In this document: positions 16,405 to 24,211 of the stretch, one piece after another
Layout of the letters: each line of letters starts with the position of its first letter
Numbering within the stretch: position 1 is the stretch's first letter
NCBI RefSeq assembly: GCF_018141545.1
Contig: NZ_CP064356.1
Coordinates: 1,178,001-1,242,000, forward strand
Length of the DNA: 64,000 bases
DNA from: Miltoncostaea oceani
GTDB taxonomy: Bacteria; Actinomycetota; Thermoleophilia; Miltoncostaeales; Miltoncostaeaceae
Direction: 5' to 3'
The notes under the pieces: model-generated
The model's database searches: none
Seen by the model: the letters and a program-made list of their open reading frames with translations, nothing else
What the model was told of the DNA's origin: nothing
Position numbers and translations under genes: made by a program

Positions 16405-17376
16405 ATGCCCGTCGGTGACGTCGCCCGCCTCCGCGCCTTCGCCCTCGTCGCGGAGCTCGGCTCGGTCTCGGCGGCGGCGGACGTCCTCGGATACACCCAG
16501 TCGGCCGTCTCCCAGCAGCTCGCCGGCCTGGAGCGCGACACCGGCGTCCCGCTGATCGACCGGGCGCAGCGGCCCCTGCGCCCGACCGTCGCCGGCGCCG
16601 CTCTGCTGCCCCACGCCCAGCGCGTGCTCGCCGCCGTCGTCGGCATCGAGGGCGCGCTCGACGACCTCCACAGCGGCCGGAGGATGATCCGGCTCGCCGC
16701 GTTCACCAGCGCGCTCTCCTCCTTCGTGCCCGCCGCGGTGCGCGACCTGCGGCGCGCGAACCCCGGCCTCGTGGTGCGGGTGCTGCAGGTGGAGACCCGG
16801 GAGGCCATCGACCGGCTCCGGCGCGGCGAGGCGGACCTCGCCGTCGTGCACCACATGCCGGGCGTCGCCGTGCCCGACACGGCGGGGCTGCGCCGGCGCC
16901 ACCTGCTCGACGACCACCTGAGCATCGTGCTGCCGGGGCGCCACCGGCTGGCGCGCCTCGACGCGGTGCGGATCGCCGACCTGGAGGGCGAGCCGCTCAT
17001 CCTCCCCCGGCGGGACACCCCGGCGGGACGTTTCCGGGCGGTCGTCGAGCAGCTCTGCGCGGAGGCCGGGTTCACGCCGACGGTCGCCTACGAGCTCGAC
17101 GACCTGCCGGCCGTCCAGGCCTTCGCCGCCGCCGGGATCGGCATCGTGCCGATGCACGGGCTGACGCTCGGAACGGTGCCGGCGGGGGCCGTGACGCGGC
17201 CGCTCGCCGACCGTCCCGCCGGCAGCCGGAGGATCGAGGCGCTCCTGCCCGCCGGCGCGGATCGGCTCGTCGAGCAGATCGCCGAGCGCCTCGTGGTCTC
17301 CTCGCGGCAGCACGCGAGGCGGTCGCGGTCGTCCGGTGACGGCGCCCCGGAGGACCGCGGGCGGGTCAGGGCATGA
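16405..17376 (+). CDS. LysR-family transcriptional regulator
   Basis: A 323-residue LysR protein. The N-terminal winged HTH covers residues 5-64 (FALVAELGSVSAAADVLGYT then QSAVSQQLAGLERDTGVPL), followed by a periplasmic-binding-protein-like effector domain with LDDHLSIVLPGRHRLA and GIGIVPMHGLTL. It is divergent from the cupin gene and, like most LysR proteins, probably controls that neighbour and itself. The 3' end converges on the ATPase operon with an 11-bp overlap (17366-17376). The effector is unknown. Confidence 0.9.
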   Translation: MPVGDVARLRAFALVAELGSVSAAADVLGYTQSAVSQQLAGLERDTGVPLIDRAQRPLRPTVAGAALLPHAQRVLAAVVGIEGALDDLHSGRRMIRLAAFTSALSSFVPAAVRDLRRANPGLVVRVLQVETREAIDRLRRGEADLAVVHHMPGVAVPDTAGLRRRHLLDDHLSIVLPGRHRLARLDAVRIADLEGEPLILPRRDTPAGRFRAVVEQLCAEAGFTPTVAYELDDLPAVQAFAAAGIGIVPMHGLTLGTVPAGAVTRPLADRPAGSRRIEALLPAGADRLVEQIAERLVVSSRQHARRSRSSGDGAPEDRGRVRA

Positions 17377-18451
17377 GCCCCGCCCGCTTCGCGCGGGCGG
17401 CCCGCACGGCGGCGCGACCCACGAGCCCCGCGGACTCGTCCTGCAGCGCCTCGCCGACCGCCTCGTCGGCGAGCGCCAGCACGAGCCGCAGGTCGCCGTG
17501 GGCCTCCTCGTAGACCGTCGCGAGGTCGCGGAGCGCCGGCTCGGCGAACGCGTCGGCCGTGCCCCCGGCGATCCCGGCGACCTCCATCCGGCGGTCGAGG
17601 ATCCGGACGAGCCCCGCGACGGGGTCGGGTAGCCGCGGCAGCTCGACGAGCTGCAGGCGACGGGCGGTCTCCGCCATCGCCGGGTACCGCAGGTACTCCG
17701 TGTGGACCTGGAGGGCGAGCCCGCAGTCGACCTCGGTGATCATCGTCCGGACGTTCGCGACGAAGCCGCGCACGAGGACCTCCGCCTCGTCGGCGTACAC
17801 CGACCGCAGCCAGATGTCGGTGTCGTCGAGCACGAAGAACGGCTCGAGGTCGCGCCCGCGGAACACGGCGACGAGGTCGCCGAGGGCGTGCCACGGCTCC
17901 CCGCCGCGCACCCGCGACTCCCACCCGCCGGCCGACACCTCGATGTCGCTCGCGAGGCCCGCGGTCACCGCCGCGAGGCGCGGGGAGACCAGGGCGAGCG
18001 GCACGTTGAGCGCGAAGCCGCGGCGGCGCGCCCGGCGGCTGCGGCGCGACAGGTCCGCGATCCGCTCCTCGATCGCCTGCTGCTCGCGCCGGCTCGGGAG
18101 GTCGGGCGCCGCCCAGTCGATGACCTGCCGGACGATGTGGCGCGCGAAGTCCCCGGGGTCGACGACCCCCCGCTCCACGACGCTCATGGGGACGCGCACG
18201 GGGACGAGGTGCGCGGGGACGTCCGGCGCGAGCTGGCCGAGCACCGCCGCCAGCACGCTCGACTTCCCGGTGCCGGAGGGGCCGACGACCGCGAGGTGCC
18301 CGCCGCTGCGGGCGACGCGGCCGATCTCACCCTCGACGCGGCTGCCGCCGACGAGGTCGTCCCACGGGACGTGGAGCGCCTCCAGCGCCTCGTAGTGGCG
18401 GTCCCCGAGGGCGCCGCGCTCGCGCAGCTCGACCAGGACGTCGCGGCTCAC
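17366..18451 (-). CDS. P-loop AAA-type ATPase, intact Walker motifs
   Basis: A 361-residue ATPase, the second gene of a two-gene operon. Walker A is GPSGTGKSS at residues 57-65 and Walker B FFVLDD at 205-210, both complete. Residues 1-35 form a Leu/Arg-rich N-terminal helix pair (VELRERGALGDRHYEALEAL), and a basic region with RRSRRARRRG lies near 138-145. The layout resembles ORC1/CDC6-like or KAP-type ATPases, but no HTH follows the ATPase core. The GTG start overlaps the stop of the upstream partner as GTGA. Function is unknown; it may work as a hetero-oligomer with the degenerate ATPase upstream. Confidence 0.75.
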   Translation of the reverse strand: MSRDVLVELRERGALGDRHYEALEALHVPWDDLVGGSRVEGEIGRVARSGGHLAVVGPSGTGKSSVLAAVLGQLAPDVPAHLVPVRVPMSVVERGVVDPGDFARHIVRQVIDWAAPDLPSRREQQAIEERIADLSRRSRRARRRGFALNVPLALVSPRLAAVTAGLASDIEVSAGGWESRVRGGEPWHALGDLVAVFRGRDLEPFFVLDDTDIWLRSVYADEAEVLVRGFVANVRTMITEVDCGLALQVHTEYLRYPAMAETARRLQLVELPRLPDPVAGLVRILDRRMEVAGIAGGTADAFAEPALRDLATVYEEAHGDLRLVLALADEAVGEALQDESAGLVGRAAVRAARAKRAGLMP

Positions 18452-19446
18452 GGCGCCGGGACCCCCTCGCCGGGGGCGAGTGCCGACGCGGGGACGGGGA
18501 CGAACACGCGGCGCACGCGGCGGTCGTCGCCGCGGGCGGTTCCGCTGGTCACGAGCCCCCCCTCCTCGAGGGCGCGGGCGACCTGGGCGGCCCGCTGGCG
18601 CGACCAGCCGAGGCGGGCGAGCAGCCGCGGGTCGGAGGCGCTGGCGGGGCCGCTCGCGTCGAGCTCCGCGAGCAGGCGCTCGGCGGCGGGGCCGAGCGCG
18701 GCCGCCCGGCGGGCGCGCTCCCGCGCGGCGGCCCCGGCGCCGCCGGGCGCGGTGCCGCCGATGAGGGCGTCGCGGGCGGCGGCCAGGACCTCGCGGGGCG
18801 TGTCGAGCCCCGCGCCACGGAGCGCGTCGGCGACGCGCTCCGCGTCGGCGGGGTCGAGGCGTCGCCGCAGCATGTCGGCGCGTGCCTCCTCCCCCAGGGG
18901 CCCGAGGCGCACGACGGCCTCGAAGAAGACGTCCGCCGGCGGCTGCAGGAAGCCGGCGGCGTCCGCGGCCGACGCGGCGACGACGAAGCGGACGGGCGTC
19001 TGCCACAGCTCGTCGCGCAGGCGCCCGAAGAGGGGGTGGGCGAGCTCGGGACGCACGCCGTCGAGCATCACGTGGACCCGGGTGTCCGCCGCGTCCGCCC
19101 AGGAGCGGATCGTGGCGAGCACGCGGGTCGTCTCCGACGCTCCGGCGCGACCGGCCCGTCCGTCGTCCCCGTCGCCGCCCGCCACCGCGCGGTCGATGGC
19201 GCGCACGAGCTCCGGCAGGTCGGCGGCGGCGCCCGCGTCGACCGGCTCGGCGCGGTGACCGTGCGCGCGCAGCCGGAAGGCGGCGGCGTGGAGCGTCGTC
19301 GTCGCACCCGCGCCCCGTGGCCCGACCACCAGCACGTTCAGGCCGCGGCGGGCGAGGTCGACGACGGCGTCGATCTCGGGGCGCTCCACGACCATCCGCT
19401 GGTCGCGGGCCGTCGCGAGGAGGGGGCGGTTGCCGAGCTCATCCAT
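18448..19446 (-). CDS. degenerate AAA-type ATPase with C-terminal winged helix
   Basis: A 332-residue protein with the fold of a P-loop ATPase but an altered Walker A: GPRGAGATT at residues 42-50 has Ala48 where the catalytic Lys should be. A Walker-B-like strand VHVMLDG is at 124-130. The C-terminus contains a helix-turn-helix-like segment (RLLARLGWSRQRAAQVARAL then EEGGLVTSG), suggesting DNA binding. It is the first gene of an operon with the intact ATPase downstream. It probably binds nucleotide poorly or not at all and may serve as a regulatory or DNA-targeting subunit. Confidence 0.7.
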   Translation of the reverse strand: MDELGNRPLLATARDQRMVVERPEIDAVVDLARRGLNVLVVGPRGAGATTTLHAAAFRLRAHGHRAEPVDAGAAADLPELVRAIDRAVAGGDGDDGRAGRAGASETTRVLATIRSWADAADTRVHVMLDGVRPELAHPLFGRLRDELWQTPVRFVVAASAADAAGFLQPPADVFFEAVVRLGPLGEEARADMLRRRLDPADAERVADALRGAGLDTPREVLAAARDALIGGTAPGGAGAAARERARRAAALGPAAERLLAELDASGPASASDPRLLARLGWSRQRAAQVARALEEGGLVTSGTARGDDRRVRRVFVPVPASALAPGEGVPAP

Positions 19447-19455
19447 GGGGTTGCG

Positions 19456-19461
19456 ACCATA
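19456..19461 (-). promoter_or_regulatory. -10 element TATGGT, two-ATPase operon
   Basis: TATGGT on the minus strand, 9 nt before the ATG at 19446. Confidence 0.5.
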
Positions 19462-19494
19462 GCAGCAAGGGACGCAACCCCTGACCGCGGGGCG

Positions 19495-20607
19495 TCAGGC
19501 GGCGACGGCGGCGCCGCGCGGGAGGCGTGCGGCGAGGCGCCACCCCCCGTCCGCGCCGGGGCCGGCCTCGAGGCTGCCCCCGAGGGACTCGGCCCGCTCC
19601 CGCAGTCCGCGCAGGCCGGTGCCCCCGCCGATGCCGGTGAGGGAGGCCTCGTCTCCGGCCGGGCCGTTCACGACCTCGACCTCCAGGGCGTCGCGGCCCC
19701 CCCGCAGGCGCACCGCGACGGGTGCGCCCGCCGCGTACCGCAGGGCGTTCGTGAGGCCCTCCTGGACCACGCGGTAGGCGGTCTGCGTCACGTCCGGCGG
19801 CAGTCCCTCGCGCTCGCCCTCCAGCGTCATGCGCACGTCGAGCCCGCTGCCGGAGGCGCGCGACACGAGCTCCTCGACGAGGGCGAGGTCGGGGCCGGGG
19901 GCGGGTTCGTCGGCGAGCAGCCGCACCAGCAGGGCCATCTCGCGTTCCGCCTGCCGGGCCGCCCCCGCGATCGCCTCGAACGTCTCGGCGGCCGCGGCGT
20001 CGTCGCGGCCCACGAGACGCTGACCGGCGCTCGCCTGCACCACCATGACGCTGATCGCGTGCGCGACGATGTCGTGGAGCTCCGAGGCGATCCGCGCCCG
20101 CTCGTACCGCACCGACAGCGTCGCGAACGCCTCGCGCTCGGCCTCCAGCTCGCGCACCCGGGTGGCGAGCTGCGCGGCGGCGACCGACCGCTCGCGCAGC
20201 GCCCGCCCCGCCCCCCAGGCGGCGGGCGGGATGAACAGGAAGACCGCCTCCGCGCTCCCGGCCATCAGGGCGCCGGTCGTCGCGGCGGCCACGATGACGA
20301 GCATCCCCACGACGCCGGAGCGGCGGCCGTCGAACCTCCCCGCGGCGAACGCGTGGGCGGCGACGGCGAGGTAGGCGACGAGCGAGTCGTCGCCGGGCAG
20401 GGTGCCGGCGGCCCCGGCGACGAGGAAGAGGGCGGCGGCGAGCGCCCAGCACGCGGCGGGCGCCCACCGGGCGAGGCCGAGGGCGGCCCCGAGCAGGCCG
20501 CCCGTCACCAGCCCCGCGCCCCCGCCGGTCCACGGGAGGGCGGCGACGAGCGCGACGGCGCCCCCCGCGAGGGCGATCCCGAGGTCGGCCCGGCGGGGGG
20601 CGGTCAT
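19495..20607 (-). CDS. NarL-family sensor histidine kinase
   Basis: A 370-residue membrane kinase of the HisKA_3 type. About five hydrophobic helices fill residues 8-130, then a coiled coil (ATRVRELEAEREAFATLSVR) leads to the phospho-acceptor box RARIASELHDIVAHAISVM with His178. The ATPase domain keeps its N box (QEGLTNALRYA) and G box (GGGTGLRGLRERAESLGG). Its ATG overlaps the stop of the upstream pseudokinase gene (TGATG), so the two are made together. The cognate regulator is most likely the NarL protein encoded divergently at 22447. The signal is unknown. Confidence 0.9.
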   Translation of the reverse strand: MTAPRRADLGIALAGGAVALVAALPWTGGGAGLVTGGLLGAALGLARWAPAACWALAAALFLVAGAAGTLPGDDSLVAYLAVAAHAFAAGRFDGRRSGVVGMLVIVAAATTGALMAGSAEAVFLFIPPAAWGAGRALRERSVAAAQLATRVRELEAEREAFATLSVRYERARIASELHDIVAHAISVMVVQASAGQRLVGRDDAAAAETFEAIAGAARQAEREMALLVRLLADEPAPGPDLALVEELVSRASGSGLDVRMTLEGEREGLPPDVTQTAYRVVQEGLTNALRYAAGAPVAVRLRGGRDALEVEVVNGPAGDEASLTGIGGGTGLRGLRERAESLGGSLEAGPGADGGWRLAARLPRGAAVAA

Positions 20608-21743
20608 CAGACCGTCGCGTAGATGGGGAGCGACACCCGGGCCTCGGCGCGCCCGCCCTCGGTGGTGACCGCCACGTGTCCGTCGTGGAGGCGCGCCCGC
20701 TCGCGGGCGCGTTCGATGGCGGCGGCGGCGCGGCGGCGCGCCGGCCCGGTGGCGCGGAGCTCCAGCGCGTCGTCGGTGAAGCGCACGACCACGGCGACGT
20801 CCGGCGCGTCGCCGAGGGCGTCGAGCAGGTGCTCGACCACCCGGTACGCGGAGAGCTCCACGCCGGCGGGCAGCGCCCGCGGGTGGCCCTCGACGGTCAG
20901 GCGGGCGCCGGACCCCTTGGCGCGGACGAGCAGCGCGTCGAGCTGGGTGAGGGTCGGCTGCGGGGCGGTCGCGGCGGCGCCGTCCTCGTCGCGCAGGACG
21001 CCGACGACCGCGCGCATCTCCTCGAGGGTCGCGCGGCTCTCCCGCTCGATCCGGGCGAGCGTCCCGGCGGCGGCCCCCGGGTCGGCGGGGTCCACCCCCG
21101 CCTCCGCGAGTTCGGTCAGGGCGGCGAGGCGACGCTGCAGCAGGGCGTCGAGCTCGGCCGACAGACGCGCCCGGTCGCCGGTGACCTCGAGGCGGGCACG
21201 CTCGTCGCGGGCCGCGCGCAGCTCACCGGTGCGGGCCTCCAGCTCGCGCACGACCCTGCCGCGGGAGTGGACGAGGCGGCCGACGCCCCAGACGCCGATC
21301 AGGATCGGGCCGATGAAGCCGTAGAAGGCCCCGACGTCCGCCCCGCTCGAATGGTCGGGGGCGGTGCCGAGGAACGCGATGCCGAGCGTCGCGACGAGGC
21401 CGATCAGCGACGCGCGCAGCTCGAGCCGCGCGCCGACGGCGAAGCCGAGGATGAGCGCGAGCGGGGCGAGGACACCACACCGGACGACGTCGTCCTGGAA
21501 GATCGCGACGTGCAGGCCGGCGGCGGCGAGGGTGGCGACCGACGCGGCGAGGGGCGCGACGCGGCGCCACAGCAGGGGGACCGCGCAGAGCGCGAAGAGC
21601 GGGACGGCGGGCCACGGGGCCGCGACGACGTCGTCGGGGACCTGGATCGCCATGTAGACGGCGGCGAGTGCGACGCCGAGCGCGGCGATGGCGATGTCCA
21701 GCCCGCCGATGCGCTCGCGGATGTTCGTCATGGACCGGATCAT
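20607..21743 (-). CDS. histidine-kinase-like membrane protein lacking the phospho-acceptor histidine
   Basis: A 378-residue protein with the architecture of the downstream kinase: five to six membrane helices (residues 14-155), a coiled coil, a HisKA_3-like helix and a HATPase-like C-terminus. At the H box it reads RARLSAELDALLQRRLAAL, with Asp199 where the kinase has His. The N box is eroded (RVVEHLLDAL, no Asn) and the G box is replaced by an Ala/Arg helix. Autophosphorylation on His is therefore not expected. The pair probably forms a heterodimer or a sensor plus modulator. The start could also be the in-frame ATG at 21731. Confidence 0.75.
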   Translation of the reverse strand: MIRSMTNIRERIGGLDIAIAALGVALAAVYMAIQVPDDVVAAPWPAVPLFALCAVPLLWRRVAPLAASVATLAAAGLHVAIFQDDVVRCGVLAPLALILGFAVGARLELRASLIGLVATLGIAFLGTAPDHSSGADVGAFYGFIGPILIGVWGVGRLVHSRGRVVRELEARTGELRAARDERARLEVTGDRARLSAELDALLQRRLAALTELAEAGVDPADPGAAAGTLARIERESRATLEEMRAVVGVLRDEDGAAATAPQPTLTQLDALLVRAKGSGARLTVEGHPRALPAGVELSAYRVVEHLLDALGDAPDVAVVVRFTDDALELRATGPARRRAAAAIERARERARLHDGHVAVTTEGGRAEARVSLPIYATV

Positions 21744-21865
21744 GGGGGCGACACGACCTTTCCGTAAAGGGGTGGGTGGACCCGGTCGTCGCCGGGAGCG
21801 GGGCGAGCATCCGCCGGGGGCGCCGCGTCGTCGTCCCCCGCCGGGATGAACGGCGGCGCGGCGGT

Positions 21866-21883
21866 GTCATCACCGGGGGTGAC
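21866..21883. promoter_or_regulatory. imperfect palindrome related to the GTCATCCCCGGGGATGAC module
   Basis: GTCATCACCGGGGGTGAC, matching the palindrome at 45250 and 57354 at 16 of 18 positions. It is flanked on the left by GGCGCGGCGG and on the right by GCGCG, as at 57354. It sits between the divergent kinase operon and the regulator gene; candidate binding site of the local NarL regulator. Confidence 0.45.
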
Positions 21884-21917
21884 GCGCGCCCGGCCGGGGC
21901 GCGAGGATGCTCCGACC

Positions 21918-22532
21918 GTGGACACCGCCTTCGCGACCGTGCTCGCCGCCGACCTCGCCGGTCCCGCCGGACGCGCGCCCGACCCCGCGCGGCGCGCGGC
22001 CCTCGACGCGCTGCGGGCGGTCGCCGCCGCCCACGGCGGACGTGGGCTCTCCGGCGCCGGGACGGGCCTGCTCGTCACGTTCGCCGGCGCCGCGGCGGCG
22101 GTGCGCTGCGCCGTCGAGATGCAGCGGGCCGCCGCGGCCGCGGGCACGGCGCCCCCGAGGATCGGCATCGCCGCGGGGGAGATGGCGGTCGGCGGGGACG
22201 GCGGGGACGGGCCGGCGCTGCTGGCGCGCCGCCTGTGCAACGCCGCCGCGTCGGGCGGGATCGTCGCCGCGGACGTCGTCCGCCAGGTCGCCGGGCCGTC
22301 GCTGGAGCAGGTGGTTCGCCCGGCCGCGGGGCTGCGCCTGCCGGGCATCGACGAGCGGGTCGCGACGGCCGAGGTGCTGTGGCGGGACGACGCCGACGCC
22401 GACGACCCGGGCGCCGCCCCCGGAGGCCCCCTCCCGCGAGATCACGGTGGTGGTGGCGGACGACCAGCGGCTGCTGCGCGCCGGGTTCCGGGTGATCCTC
22501 GACTCGGAGCCGGACATGCGCGTCGTGGGTGA
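21918..22532 (+). CDS. cyclase-homology-domain protein lacking catalytic residues
   Basis: About 204 residues of a class III adenylyl/guanylyl cyclase homology domain. The opening strand FATVLAADLAGPAG keeps one metal Asp, but the second metal motif, normally GDG in a strand before a TF pair, reads GAGTGLLVTFAG. The expected substrate-binding loop is replaced by GIAAGEMAVGGDGGDGP. The domain ends with LCNAAASGGIVAADVVRQVAG, the usual C-terminal helix and strand. It is probably a non-catalytic regulatory domain. The GTG start at 21918 fits best. The frame runs 86 nt into the response-regulator gene, an overlap too long for simple coupling. Confidence 0.6.
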   Translation: MDTAFATVLAADLAGPAGRAPDPARRAALDALRAVAAAHGGRGLSGAGTGLLVTFAGAAAAVRCAVEMQRAAAAAGTAPPRIGIAAGEMAVGGDGGDGPALLARRLCNAAASGGIVAADVVRQVAGPSLEQVVRPAAGLRLPGIDERVATAEVLWRDDADADDPGAAPGGPLPRDHGGGGGRPAAAARRVPGDPRLGAGHARRG

Positions 22533-23109
22533 GGCCGCCGACGGCGAGGCGGCCGTCGACGTGGTCCGCCGGCGCCGGCCGGACGTGGTGCTGATGGACA
22601 TCCGCATGCCGGGGCTCGACGGCCTGGCGGCGGCGGAGCGGATCCTGTCCGAGCCGGGGCTACGGACGGCGGTGGTGATGCTGACGACCTTCGACCGCGA
22701 CGAGTACGTCTTCGAGGCGCTCCGGATCGGCGCGAGCGGGTTCCTGCTGAAGGACACGCCCGCGGACCGCCTCCTCGACGCGGTGCGCGTCGCCGCCGAC
22801 GGCGACGCGCTGCTCGCCCCGTCGATCACCCGCCGCCTGGTGGAGCGTTTCGCCCGCGCCGCACGTCCGGACGCGGCGGGTCCCCACCCACGCCTCGCGG
22901 CCCTCACCGCCCGGGAGCGGGAGGTGCTGCGGCTCGTGGCGGGCGGCCTCTCCAACGCCGAGATCGCCGCGGAGCTGGTGCTCGGCGAGAGCACCGTGAA
23001 GACCCACGTGGCCCGCCTGCTGTCGAAGCTCGGCCTGCGGGACCGCGTGCAGGCGGTGGTGCTGGCCTACGAGACCGGCTTCGTCACGCCGGCCCCCGAC
23101 GACGACTAG
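22447..23109 (+). CDS. NarL/LuxR-family response regulator
   Basis: A 220-residue regulator. The receiver has the acidic pair in VVVADDQ, phospho-acceptor Asp51 in [13 protein letters not shown], the Thr of VVMLTTF and the Lys of FLLKDTPA. The C-terminal LuxR HTH is [20 protein letters not shown] followed by [16 protein letters not shown]. The start is uncertain: three GTG codons stand in tandem at 22447-22455, and the frame is open further upstream. It is encoded divergently from the kinase/pseudokinase operon and overlaps the cyclase-like gene. Its stop shares CTAG with the convergent LLM gene. Confidence 0.9.
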   Translation: MVVADDQRLLRAGFRVILDSEPDMRVVGEAADGEAAVDVVRRRRPDVVLMDIRMPGLDGLAAAERILSEPGLRTAVVMLTTFDRDEYVFEALRIGASGFLLKDTPADRLLDAVRVAADGDALLAPSITRRLVERFARAARPDAAGPHPRLAALTAREREVLRLVAGGLSNAEIAAELVLGESTVKTHVARLLSKLGLRDRVQAVVLAYETGFVTPAPDDD

Positions 23110-24152
23110 GCGGTCGCGGGCTCCTTCGCCGCGAGCGCGGCCCGGACGGCGGGCGCGACCTCGGTGCCGAACAGCTCGATGCTCCGCATCATCCGGTCGT
23201 GGGGCATCGTGCCGACGCTGAACTGGATGAGGAAGCGGTCGTGCCCGAAGACCTCGTGCTGGAAGAGGATCTTCTCGACCACCTGCTGCGGGCTCCCGAC
23301 GAGGTTCGCGCCGTGCAGGTCGATGGAGGCGTCGAACGCGGCGCGCGACATCGGTGACCACCCGCGCTCGCGGCCGATGCGGTCCATCATGGTCTTGAAG
23401 GGGCCGAACGCCTCGTCGGCCGCCCGCTGCGAGGTGTCCGCGACGTAGCCGTGCGAGTTGATGCTGAGCGGCAGCGGGCCGTGGCCCGCCTCCGCGGCGG
23501 CGGTGCGGAACAGCTCGGCGTACGGGGCGAACCGGGCGGGCTGGCCGCCGATGATCGCGAGCGCCATCGGCAGGCCGAGGGTGCCGGCGCGGACCACCGA
23601 CGCCGGGGTGCCGCCCACCGCGACCCAGACCGGCAGGGGGTCCTGCACGGGGCGCGGGTAGACGCCGCGCCCGTCGATCGGCGCGCGGTGGCGCCCGGAC
23701 CACGTGACCGTCTCCCGGTCGCGGAGGGCCAGCAGCATCCGGAGCTTCTCGTCGAACAGGGAGTCGTAGTCCTCGAGGGGGTACCCGAACAGCGGGAACG
23801 ACTCGATGAACGACCCGCGCCCCGCCATCACCTCGGCGCGCCCGCCGGACAGGAGGTCGACGGTGGCGAACTGCTGGAAGACCCGGACGGGGTCGTCGGA
23901 GCTGAGCACGCTCACCGCGCTCGTCAGGCGGATGCGCTCCGTGATCGCCGCGGCGGCGCCGAGCACGACGGCGGGGGCGGAGACGGTGAAGTCGGGGCGG
24001 TGGTGCTCGCCGAGCCCGAACACGTCGAGGCCGACGCGGTCGGCGAGGGCGATCTCCTCCAGCAGGTCGGCCAGCCGCTCCTGCGGCGAGATCATGTGGC
24101 CGGTCTCGGCGTCCGGGGTGAGCTCCGCGAACGTGTAGATGCCGAGTTCCAT
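23106..24152 (-). CDS. LLM-class (luciferase-like) flavin/F420 oxidoreductase
   Basis: A 348-residue bacterial-luciferase-fold protein. Typical segments are [40 protein letters not shown] and [16 protein letters not shown]. Such TIM-barrel enzymes use FMNH2 or F420. The short insertion loop and the HHRPDF stretch fit the general LLM group rather than true luciferase. A TACCCT hexamer lies 9 nt before the ATG. It converges on the regulator gene, sharing the last four bases. Confidence 0.88.
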   Translation of the reverse strand: MELGIYTFAELTPDAETGHMISPQERLADLLEEIALADRVGLDVFGLGEHHRPDFTVSAPAVVLGAAAAITERIRLTSAVSVLSSDDPVRVFQQFATVDLLSGGRAEVMAGRGSFIESFPLFGYPLEDYDSLFDEKLRMLLALRDRETVTWSGRHRAPIDGRGVYPRPVQDPLPVWVAVGGTPASVVRAGTLGLPMALAIIGGQPARFAPYAELFRTAAAEAGHGPLPLSINSHGYVADTSQRAADEAFGPFKTMMDRIGRERGWSPMSRAAFDASIDLHGANLVGSPQQVVEKILFQHEVFGHDRFLIQFSVGTMPHDRMMRSIELFGTEVAPAVRAALAAKEPATA

Positions 24153-24161
24153 GCGGGTCCG

Positions 24162-24167
24162 AGGGTA
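24162..24167 (-). promoter_or_regulatory. -10 element TACCCT, LLM gene
   Basis: TACCCT on the minus strand, 9 nt before the ATG at 24152. Confidence 0.45.
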
Positions 24168-24211
24168 GCGGAGGACCGGCGGGGAGGCCCGGTCCGGGCA
24201 CCTCCGTCATC

